Assembly: GCF_008329985.2 (NCBI RefSeq)
Contig: NZ_CP038437.2
Coordinates: 372,001-436,000, forward strand
DNA: 64,000 nucleotides
DNA from: Halomonas binhaiensis
Lineage (GTDB): Bacteria; Pseudomonadota; Gammaproteobacteria; Pseudomonadales; Halomonadaceae
Direction: 5' to 3'
Made by a program: the position numbers and the translations under genes. Shown here piece by piece: positions 54,007 through 64,000 of the stretch; position 1 is the stretch's first letter, and each line of letters starts with the position of its first letter. The notes below the pieces were generated by a model. It was given only the letters and a program-made list of their open reading frames with translations. It had not been told where the DNA came from and ran no database searches.

Positions 54007-54990
54007 ATGACCATAGGTGAGCTGATTCGCCTCCTTAGTGATGGCGAATACCATTCTGGCCAGCAGTTAGGAGAGCGCCTGGGAGTATCGCGCGCGGCAG
54101 TATGGAAACAACTTCGTAAGCTGGAAGATCTCGGCATTCCGATGGAGGCTGTGAAAGGGCAAGGATATCGTCTGTCATCCCCCATGGAGTTGCTCGATGG
54201 TCATTCCATCGTTACTGCCTTGTCGCGTGAGTCGCGCCAGCATCTTTCCCGCTTGTTCGTCGAAGAGGTCTTGCCTTCCAGCAATGAGTTTCTGCGCCAC
54301 CGCTTTCAGCAGGGTGCAGGCCATGCCGAGGCATGTCTCGTTGAGCAGCAGAGCGCGGGGCGGGGTCGCCGGGGTCGAGTATGGACCACCCCATGGGGAC
54401 GCACTCTGATGTGCTCTGTAGGTTGGCGCTTCGAGTCTGGAGTGTCGGCCCTGGAAGGACTGAGCCTGGCGGTTGGCGTGGTCTTGGCTCAGGTTCTGGA
54501 GCGGCATGGACTGAAGCCTGCGCTGAAATGGCCCAATGATGTATTGCTGAGAAATGATGACGGTGAATGGGGGAAGCTCGCTGGGATTCTTGTGGAGATC
54601 AGTGGAGATGCCGCAGGTCCTTGTGAAGTGGTCCTCGGCATGGGCATCAATGTGGATCTGCCTGATGACTTTCGCGCCTCCATCGACCAGCCGATAGCCT
54701 GCGTGTATGACCAGGCCCCGGGTGTTTCACGCAACATGCTGGCTGCTGAGTTGCTCAATGGGTTGCTGGCAATGTTGGCGGATTTCGAGGCTCAGGGCTT
54801 CGCTGGCTGGCAGGGTGAGTGGAATCAGCGCCACGCCTTCGAAGGATGCGAAGTCGACGTCATCCGTGGAGAGCGTCGCGATGTCATGATAGCGGAAGGC
54901 GTCGATCAGAATGGCAATCTTCTGGTGCATCAAGGCGAGCGCCAGGAACGCCTGGTAGGAGGAGAAATCAGCGTGCGTGGCCGCTCATGA
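54007..54990 (+). CDS. birA: Bifunctional biotin-protein ligase / biotin operon repressor BirA
   Basis: 327 aa. N-terminal helix-turn-helix (about 1-60) GEYHSGQQLGERLGVSRAAVWKQLRKLEDLG, then the ligase core with the biotinyl-AMP loop AGRGRRGRVW (about 117), LKWPNDVLL (about 175), GKLAGILVEISGD (about 192) and a C-terminal SH3-like domain. Complete two-domain form, so it can regulate bio genes as well as biotinylate AccB. Its TGA overlaps the coaX ATG (ATGA), the usual birA-coaX pair. Confidence 0.96.
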   Translation: MTIGELIRLLSDGEYHSGQQLGERLGVSRAAVWKQLRKLEDLGIPMEAVKGQGYRLSSPMELLDGHSIVTALSRESRQHLSRLFVEEVLPSSNEFLRHRFQQGAGHAEACLVEQQSAGRGRRGRVWTTPWGRTLMCSVGWRFESGVSALEGLSLAVGVVLAQVLERHGLKPALKWPNDVLLRNDDGEWGKLAGILVEISGDAAGPCEVVLGMGINVDLPDDFRASIDQPIACVYDQAPGVSRNMLAAELLNGLLAMLADFEAQGFAGWQGEWNQRHAFEGCEVDVIRGERRDVMIAEGVDQNGNLLVHQGERQERLVGGEISVRGRS

Positions 54991-55826
54991 TTCTTGATCT
55001 CGATATCGGCAATACACTATCCAAATGGCGCCTGAAAGACTCTGTCAGTAGTGAAATTCGCTCGCGAGGTGCGGTGTGGACGCGTGATGAGTGGAAGCCC
55101 GGTGCGGATATCCCCGACCTGGAAGTGGTGGAGACGGTGCGTATCTCCAGTGTTGCGCGCCGTTCTGTACTGACTCAGACAGAGAGGCTGCTCAAGGATA
55201 ATGTACGTACAGTGCACGTGGCGCGACCTGCCCATGAGACGTTAGGGGTGACCAATGGCTATGTCGAGCCCGGCCGCCTAGGAGTGGACCGCTGGATGGG
55301 TGTGCTGGCCGGATATCAATTGGCAGGTGCCTGTTGCGTGGTGGACTGCGGCAGTGCCATCACGATTGATTTTGTGCTGCCTGGTGGCCGCCATCTGGGC
55401 GGTTACATTCTTCCAGGGCTGCGCTTGATGAAGGAAAGCCTCAAGCTGGGTACTGGCAACGTGGCCATCGATCCGGACAGTGAAGCAGATGAGCTGCTTG
55501 CGCCTGGGAGACGCACTGCAGAAGCGGTCAACCATGGCATCTATCTGGCCGCAGTGAGTGCTGTCAATCGTATATATGCTGAAGTATGTGACCGCGAAAG
55601 CATCTCGCTGCCGATGCTGGTGACGGGGGGGGATGCGCTGGTGGTGTCACGGGGTATTCAGGTGCCTCATGCTATCTGGCCCGACATGGTCTATGCCGGG
55701 CTCGAGGCATGTTTCCCACTGACGGCTGCTGAGCGTGCTGGCAAGATGGCCGGGGCTCCAGCACCCCCGCGCCCAGTACCGTTGGAAAAAATTCGTGCGG
55801 GCCTTGCATTCTCATCACTGCTTTGA
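54987..55826 (+). CDS. coaX: Type III pantothenate kinase CoaX
   Basis: 279 aa. First step of CoA synthesis; insensitive to CoA feedback. ATG 54987 overlaps the birA stop as ATGA. ASKHA motifs: MILDLDIGNTLSKW (phosphate 1, about 1-14), GVDRWMGVLAGYQLAGACCVVDCGSAITIDFV (about 91-122), and GGYILPGLRLMKESL. The final 20 residues are Pro/Ala-rich. It is the only pantothenate kinase gene seen here. Confidence 0.95.
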   Translation: MILDLDIGNTLSKWRLKDSVSSEIRSRGAVWTRDEWKPGADIPDLEVVETVRISSVARRSVLTQTERLLKDNVRTVHVARPAHETLGVTNGYVEPGRLGVDRWMGVLAGYQLAGACCVVDCGSAITIDFVLPGGRHLGGYILPGLRLMKESLKLGTGNVAIDPDSEADELLAPGRRTAEAVNHGIYLAAVSAVNRIYAEVCDRESISLPMLVTGGDALVVSRGIQVPHAIWPDMVYAGLEACFPLTAAERAGKMAGAPAPPRPVPLEKIRAGLAFSSLL

Positions 55827-55937
55827 CATCATACGCCGCGTTCCGGGGCTGAGTGGCGGGAAAGTTCTTGTTGCTCTGCGCTAGATGGAAAGTGTGGATA
55901 AAGAAAGCTTCTTGAAGAGCTTTTGAGAAACAAGCAC

Positions 55938-55965
55938 TTGACATTGCGGGACGGGGCGATAGAAT
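55938..55965 (+). promoter_or_regulatory. Sigma70 promoter of the tRNA-Tyr-Gly-Thr operon
   Basis: -35 TTGACA (55938-55943), 16-base GC-rich spacer, -10 TAGAAT (55960-55965). The tRNA-Tyr gene starts 13 bases downstream. The spacer is GC-rich near the -10, resembling a stringently controlled discriminator region. Confidence 0.8.
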
Positions 55966-55977
55966 GCTTCGCCAGTT

Positions 55978-56061
<84 letters not shown>

Positions 56062-56112
56062 GAATTTGAGATCGAATATCGGTTTTCTGGTATTGGGTTT
56101 CTGAGTGGGTAG

Positions 56113-56186
<74 letters not shown>

Positions 56187-56233
56187 GTGTTGGATGTCCT
56201 TGCCTGTCTGAAGGTATTGATATCAAAGAGTGC

Positions 56234-56308
56234 GCTCATGTAGCTCAGGGGTAGAGCACACCCTTGGTAAGGGTGAGGTCGACGGTTCAAATCCGTCCAT
56301 GAGCTCCA
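56234..56308 (+). tRNA. tRNA-Thr (anticodon GGT)
   Basis: Acceptor GCTCATG (56234-56240) pairs with CATGAGC (56298-56304), T plus encoded CCA. Anticodon stem CACCC/GGGTG encloses TTGGTAA, giving GGT. T-arm ACGGTTCAAATCCGT. Confidence 0.97.
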
Positions 56309-56318
56309 GTGTTGAAAG

Positions 56319-56340
56319 GGCGGGCCTAGGCCCGCCTTTT
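56319..56340 (+). terminator. Terminator after tRNA-Thr
   Basis: GGCGGGCC (56319-56326) and GGCCCGCC (56329-56336) pair around a tight loop, followed by TTTTCTTCTT. It ends the Tyr-Gly-Thr operon. In many gammaproteobacteria a tufB gene sits at this point; here there is none. Confidence 0.88.
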
Positions 56341-56389
56341 CTTCTTGTCATCGCTCTGGTGGCGAGGTGTTTGCTAGGTGCGAAGGGGG

Positions 56390-56418
56390 TTGCCAAGTGT
56401 TGGCGGCTCCGCTAAGAT
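56390..56418 (+). promoter_or_regulatory. Sigma70 promoter of tRNA-Trp (secE/nusG) transcript
   Basis: -35 TTGCCA (56390-56395), 17-base spacer, -10 TAAGAT (56413-56418). Predicted start about 7 bases on, about 45 bases before the tRNA-Trp gene. Confidence 0.7.
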
Positions 56419-56468
56419 TACGCCCGCTGTTGCAGAGGTGCCCGCAAAGGGTTGCCTGCATCGAGTAC

Positions 56469-56544
<76 letters not shown>

Positions 56545-56616
56545 GTCTTCCCCAGACTGGCAGTTTTTTGTACACTATCTGGTTTCGATTGCCGCGCCCT
56601 GAGGAGTCTCATCTTT

Positions 56617-56985
56617 ATGAAGCATAGCGCCGAGGTGCAGGAGTCGCGCCACGACGGGCTCAAATGGGCGGTTGTCGTCGTTCTTCTGGTGTTGGCCGTT
56701 GTCGGCAATACCTATTTTGCCGATCAGCCGCTTCTGTATCGTGTTCTGGGTGTCGTTGCCCTGTCCGTGGTCGCTGCTTTGGTTGCCTTGATGACTGCCA
56801 AGGGGCGCGAGCTGATGGAGCTGGCGCGAAGCGCCAAGAAGGAAATTCAGCGTGTCGTCTGGCCGACTCGCCCTGAGACTATCCAGACCACGGCTATCGT
56901 GTTGGTGTCCGTTGCTGTGGTCGGGTTGGTGTTGTGGCTGATTGACACTCTGCTCAGCTGGGCAATGTCCGGCGTCATCGGTTAG
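56617..56985 (+). CDS. secE: Preprotein translocase subunit SecE
   Basis: 122 aa. Membrane subunit of SecYEG with three predicted helices (about 14-33, 38-59, 91-115), the three-helix enterobacterial type. The conserved cytoplasmic amphipathic segment [25 protein letters not shown] (about 66-90) is present. ATG 56617 was chosen with GAGGAG upstream; the frame to 56515 overlaps tRNA-Trp. nusG follows. Confidence 0.95.
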   Translation: MKHSAEVQESRHDGLKWAVVVVLLVLAVVGNTYFADQPLLYRVLGVVALSVVAALVALMTAKGRELMELARSAKKEIQRVVWPTRPETIQTTAIVLVSVAVVGLVLWLIDTLLSWAMSGVIG

Positions 56986-56993
56986 GAGATTTC

Positions 56994-57527
56994 ATGTCCA
57001 AGCGTTGGTACGTCGTTCATGCCTACTCCGGCTTCGAGAAGCATGTCATGCGCTCGCTGATCGAGCGTGTGAAATTGCATGGCATGGAGGATCTCTTTGG
57101 TGAGATCCTGGTGCCTACGGAAGAAGTCGTCGAGATGCGTGATGGCAAGCGCCGCAAGAGTGAGCGCAAGTTCTATCCTGGCTATGTTCTGGTCGAGATG
57201 GAGATGGTAGATGAGAGCTGGCACTTGGTTAATGAAACTCCCCGTGTGATGGGTTTCATTGGTGGTACCAAGGAGAAGCCGGCGCCGATCACCCAGCGCG
57301 AGGCGGATGCAATCCTTAGTCGCGTCCGTGATGGTTCCGAGAAGCCGCGTCCCAAGACATTGTTCGAGCCGGGACAGTCTGTGCGTGTCATTGATGGCCC
57401 CTTTGCTGACTTCAATGGTGTGGTGGAAGAGGTCAATTACGACAAGAGTCGCCTGCAGGTCAGTGTGTTGATCTTCGGCCGTGCGACGCCTGTCGAGCTG
57501 GAGTTCTCCCAGGTGGAGAAAGAATGA
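56994..57527 (+). CDS. nusG: Transcription termination/antitermination factor NusG
   Basis: 177 aa. NGN domain ([28 protein letters not shown] ... [19 protein letters not shown]) and C-terminal KOW domain ([51 protein letters not shown]). Links RNA polymerase to Rho and ribosomes. GGAG lies 6 bases before ATG. Length is close to E. coli (181). Confidence 0.97.
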   Translation: MSKRWYVVHAYSGFEKHVMRSLIERVKLHGMEDLFGEILVPTEEVVEMRDGKRRKSERKFYPGYVLVEMEMVDESWHLVNETPRVMGFIGGTKEKPAPITQREADAILSRVRDGSEKPRPKTLFEPGQSVRVIDGPFADFNGVVEEVNYDKSRLQVSVLIFGRATPVELEFSQVEKE

Positions 57528-57586
57528 TGCCATTCATTCGGCCGATTGCCGGGTGAAGGTGGTGGTTGCTTTTTAATTGTTATCGA

Positions 57587-57617
57587 GATCGCCCCTATTG
57601 ATACGGTAGGGGCGATC
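57587..57617 (+). terminator. Hairpin between nusG and rplK
   Basis: GATCGCCCCTA (57587-57597) pairs with TAGGGGCGATC (57607-57617), 9-base loop. No T-run follows, so it may act as an attenuator or mRNA processing or leader structure rather than a full stop. Confidence 0.55.
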
Positions 57618-57669
57618 ATGTCGTCCCGGGGAGCTGCTTGCAGCGTTATTACCCATCTGGAGTCTTAAC

Positions 57670-58101
57670 ATGGCTAAGAAAGTCCAGGCATACATCAAGC
57701 TGCAGGTTGCAGCTGGTAAGGCCAACCCGAGTCCCCCCGTGGGTCCTGCTCTGGGTCAGCACGGTGTCAACATCATGGAGTTCTGTAAGGCGTTCAACGC
57801 TGAGACGCAGAACATTGAGCCGGGTCTCCCGACTCCCGTGGTCATTACCGTCTATTCTGATCGCAGCTTCACCTTTGTCACCAAGACGCCGCCTGCGGCG
57901 ATCCTGCTGAAGAAGGCTGCAGGTATCAAGTCCGGCTCTGGCGAGCCGAACAAGAAGAAGGTCGGTACTGTGACTCGCGATCAGCTGGAAGAGATTGCCA
58001 AGACCAAAGAGCCGGATCTGACCGCTGCTGATCTTGACGCCGCTGTGCGTACCATCGCTGGTACTGCTCGCAGCATGGGCCTGAACGTGGAGGGTCTCTG
58101 A
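57670..58101 (+). CDS. rplK: 50S ribosomal protein L11
   Basis: 143 aa, at the usual size. N-terminal [41 protein letters not shown] (the Pro-rich hinge binding 23S rRNA and the stringent response region) and C-terminal RNA-binding domain. AGTCTTAAC with GGAG upstream. Only two bases separate it from rplA. Confidence 0.98.
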   Translation: MAKKVQAYIKLQVAAGKANPSPPVGPALGQHGVNIMEFCKAFNAETQNIEPGLPTPVVITVYSDRSFTFVTKTPPAAILLKKAAGIKSGSGEPNKKKVGTVTRDQLEEIAKTKEPDLTAADLDAAVRTIAGTARSMGLNVEGL

Positions 58102-58103
58102 TC

Positions 58104-58796
58104 ATGGCTAAGCTTACCAAGCGCGCTAAGCTGATTCGCGACAAGGTCGACGCTACCAAGGCGTACTCCGTTGATGAAGCAGTGGCACTGCTCTCCGAGC
58201 TGTCCACTGTCAAGTTCAAGGAGTCCTTGGACGTTGCCATCAACCTGGGTGTTGACCCGCGTAAATCCGACCAGGTGGTGCGTGGCGCCACTGTCATGCC
58301 TCATGGTACTGGTAAGGACGTGCGCGTTGCTGTCTTTACTCAGGGTGCCAATGCTGACGCAGCCAAGGAAGCTGGTGCTGATATCGTCGGCATGGAAGAT
58401 CTGGCAGAGAAGGTCAAGGCTGGTCAGCTCGACTTTGACGTCGTCATCGCATCTCCGGATGCCATGCGTGTTGTCGGTCAGCTGGGTACCATCCTGGGCC
58501 CGCGTGGCCTGATGCCTAACCCCAAGGTTGGCACCGTGACTCCGGATGTTGTCACTGCTGTCAAGAATGCCAAGGCAGGTCAGGTGCGTTTCCGTACCGA
58601 CAAGAACGGCATCATCCATACCACTCTGGGTAAAGTCGATTTCGATGCTGCTGCTATCAAAGGCAACCTCGATGCGCTGCTGGCTGATCTGAAGAAGCTC
58701 AAGCCGAGCAACTCCAAGGGTGTGTACTTCAAGAAAATGACCCTGTCCACTACCATGGGCCCGGGTCTGACCGTCGATCTCGCTCCTCTGGTGTGA
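58104..58796 (+). CDS. rplA: 50S ribosomal protein L1
   Basis: 230 aa. [27 protein letters not shown] start and [23 protein letters not shown]1 signature (about 132). It is the translational autoregulator of the L11 operon in E. coli; the site would lie ahead of rplK. Confidence 0.98.
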   Translation: MAKLTKRAKLIRDKVDATKAYSVDEAVALLSELSTVKFKESLDVAINLGVDPRKSDQVVRGATVMPHGTGKDVRVAVFTQGANADAAKEAGADIVGMEDLAEKVKAGQLDFDVVIASPDAMRVVGQLGTILGPRGLMPNPKVGTVTPDVVTAVKNAKAGQVRFRTDKNGIIHTTLGKVDFDAAAIKGNLDALLADLKKLKPSNSKGVYFKKMTLSTTMGPGLTVDLAPLV

Positions 58797-59073
58797 TGAT
58801 CGATGATCTGGGGGAGCGCTGCGGTGCTTCCCCTCGCTTTGCGGTACCCGTGCCGGTCACCTGGCCGGCGGGCACCGTCAAAGACCGCAGGCGCTGTCTG
58901 GTGGATGGCCTCGAAAGCTGAGGTCGATGACAGCTTAATCGTTCGCTGGAACACCTGCGCAGATGGTGTGCCGCCAATTCTGGTGAGCACCATCATACGG
59001 CCTCTCTTCCTGGTGGGAGAGGGGGATGGTAACCACCGGAGCCCCCGGGTTCCGGCACGAAGGAGTGATCACT
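58797..59073 (+). promoter_or_regulatory. Leader region of rplJ (probable L10 autoregulatory leader)
   Basis: 277 noncoding bases between rplA and rplJ, the usual place for the L10(L12)4 binding leader and the rplJL promoter. Pairings include a GC-rich stem around CCGTGCCGG...CCGGCGGGCAC (about 58848-58876) and CCTCTC...GGGAGAGG (about 59000-59023). Assignment by position and structure; the L10 kink-turn was not verified. Confidence 0.5.
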
Positions 59074-59577
59074 GTGGCACTAGCACTCGAAGGCAAGAAG
59101 GCAATTGTTGCCGAGGTCAGTGAAGCCGCGAAGGACGCTCTCTCCGTCGTAGTTGCCGATTCACGTGGCGTTACGGTCGACAAGATGACCTCTCTGCGTA
59201 AGCAGGCCCGTGAAAATGGCGTCCAGCTGCGTGTTGTTCGCAACACCCTGGCACGTCGCGCCCTGGAAGGCACTCAGTGGGAGTGCCTGAACGAGACCTT
59301 CGTTGGTCCGACTCTGCTGGCGTTTTCCCTCGAGCATCCGGGCGCTGCTGCCCGTCTGTTCAAGGACTTCGCTAAAGATGAGAAAGACTTCGAAGTCAAG
59401 GCGCTGGCATACGAAGGCGAGCTGATCCCTGCGAGCGATCTGGACCGTCTGGCAAGCCTGCCGACTTACGACGAGGCGATCGCCAAGCTGATGTCCGTCA
59501 TGAAGGAAGCTTCTGCCGGCAAGCTGGTTCGTACCCTCGCTGCGCTGCGCGACCAGAAGCAGGAAGCTGCCGCTTAA
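59074..59577 (+). CDS. rplJ: 50S ribosomal protein L10
   Basis: 167 aa from GTG 59074, preceded by [70 protein letters not shown] is the canonical L10 N-terminus. The frame extends upstream to 59026 but is not conserved. Anchors the L7/L12 stalk. Confidence 0.97.
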   Translation: MALALEGKKAIVAEVSEAAKDALSVVVADSRGVTVDKMTSLRKQARENGVQLRVVRNTLARRALEGTQWECLNETFVGPTLLAFSLEHPGAAARLFKDFAKDEKDFEVKALAYEGELIPASDLDRLASLPTYDEAIAKLMSVMKEASAGKLVRTLAALRDQKQEAAA

Positions 59578-59660
59578 GGCGCTCTGCTCATCGCACAGAC
59601 TGCATGACTCATTTCGCACTCCCTCAATCGGGGGTGCCCGCAAAGTTAGGAATATAGACA

Positions 59661-60032
59661 ATGGCACTGACCAAAGAAGACATCATCAACGCCGTCGCTG
59701 AAATGTCCGTGATGGACGTCGTTGAACTGATCGAAGCAATGGAAGAGAAGTTCGGCGTTTCTGCTGCCGCTGCTGTTATGGCTGGTCCTGCTGGTGGCGC
59801 TGAAGCTGCTGCGGAAGAGCAGACTGAATTTGACCTGGTCCTGACCGCCGCTGGCGACAAGAAGGTCAACGTCATCAAGGCTGTCCGCGAAATCACTGGC
59901 CTGGGCCTGAAAGAAGCCAAGGGTGCTGTCGACGGCGCTCCGGCTACCCTGAAGGAAGGCCTGAGCAAGGAAGACGCAGAAGAAGCCAAGAAGAAGCTGG
60001 AAGAAGCCGGCGCTTCCGTGGAGCTCAAGTAA
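59661..60032 (+). CDS. rplL: 50S ribosomal protein L7/L12
   Basis: 123 aa. N-terminal dimerisation domain [31 protein letters not shown], Ala-rich hinge (about 36-52), and C-terminal domain with [26 protein letters not shown]. Normal in every respect. The rpoB gene follows after an anomalous 221-base gap. Confidence 0.98.
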   Translation: MALTKEDIINAVAEMSVMDVVELIEAMEEKFGVSAAAAVMAGPAGGAEAAAEEQTEFDLVLTAAGDKKVNVIKAVREITGLGLKEAKGAVDGAPATLKEGLSKEDAEEAKKKLEEAGASVELK

Positions 60033-60072
60033 TCCTTGTGCCCATGGCTTCACGCGCTGCGTAAGCTTCCAC

Positions 60073-60106
60073 GGCTGGTGGCGGGACACCCGCTGCCGGC
60101 CTTTTT
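60073..60106 (+). terminator. rplL-rpoB attenuator/terminator
   Basis: A 13-pair stem (60073-60085 with 60089-60101, some wobbles) with a 3-base loop is followed by T5 at 60102-60106. In E. coli a partial terminator at this place sets the ribosomal-protein to RNA polymerase ratio. Confidence 0.75.
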
Positions 60107-60159
60107 CTGTTGTCACTAGTTGCGACAGTCTCGATAGGCTGTGTAACTTGCAGAATTCC

Positions 60160-60192
60160 GACGACGAGCCCTTGTCTAGAGGGCTCGTCGTC
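60160..60192. repeat. Perfect 12-base hairpin between rplL and rpoB
   Basis: GACGACGAGCCC (60160-60171) pairs with GGGCTCGTCGTC (60181-60192), 9-base loop. No T-run. It lies in the segment (60107-60277) where the rpoB 5' end would be expected. Confidence 0.6.
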
Positions 60193-60253
60193 AGCGCCTG
60201 ACGGAGCAGCTTTGCTGGTCAATACGCTGCAGCTCGAATATGTGCCAGCTTGA

Positions 60254-64000
<3,747 letters not shown>

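Overview
The window looks like a chromosomal segment of a moderately GC-rich gammaproteobacterium, most likely a member of the Halomonadaceae (Halomonas-like). This is inferred from gene content: the coaX / tRNA-Tyr-Gly-Thr / tRNA-Trp / secE / nusG / rplKAJL / rpoB block, a FabY-type initiating ketosynthase next to coaD and a YfhL-type ferredoxin, a TRAP transporter, and a benzoate/catechol cluster. No marker in the window fixes the genus.

Layout. Positions 1-5045 (minus strand) carry a ferric-iron-type ABC permease and a TRAP operon (dctP, dctQ, dctM), in which dctM appears broken by a deletion plus frameshift. A 131-base palindromic intergenic element separates the two. Positions 5418-10787 (plus) carry tmcA, pepD and rmuC, followed by dps and glycerate kinase on the minus strand. 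Positions 12973-15684 form a tightly overlapping operon of two lipoproteins and a ZevA/ZevB-like metal uptake pair. A HIT protein, a TauE/SafE permease, an entericidin-like lipopeptide (44 aa), an I78 inhibitor-like lipoprotein, an acyl-CoA thioesterase, an AtoE-type transporter and a MATE pump follow. Then come ferredoxin, coaD and a fabY-like gene on the minus strand. From 24.1 to 28.0 kb lie a divergent TrmB-like methyltransferase, a LysR regulator facing a PACE+SMR efflux operon, and an internally duplicated membrane protein of unknown function. PBP4 (dacB), dgkA and glnE follow.

From about 33.2 to 44.2 kb there is a visibly more AT-rich accessory block, strongest at 33.2-38 kb. It holds a BvgA/EvgA-like regulator, a 1218-aa BvgS/EvgS-like hybrid kinase, a TolC-type outer membrane protein, a miniature BapA-like secreted protein, and a LapB/LapC-like type I secretion pair. 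Together they suggest a sensor-linked surface or biofilm protein export module, which is the best candidate here for an unusual system. Next is a benzoate to beta-ketoadipate enol-lactone cluster: catR divergent from catB-catC-catA-benABCD, with an ATAC-N7-GTAT operator that covers the catR Shine-Dalgarno.

Positions 52-64 kb return to housekeeping genes: an Ala/Asp/Glu-rich lipoprotein, a Tim44-domain protein, birA, coaX, four tRNAs, secE, nusG, rplK, rplA, rplJ, rplL and rpoB, which runs off the window. The most striking anomaly is that rpoB homology starts abruptly at the equivalent of E. coli residue 80. An in-frame stop lies 25 bases upstream and no RpoB N-terminus can be found, so this is either an assembly or sequence error or a real rearrangement of an essential gene.
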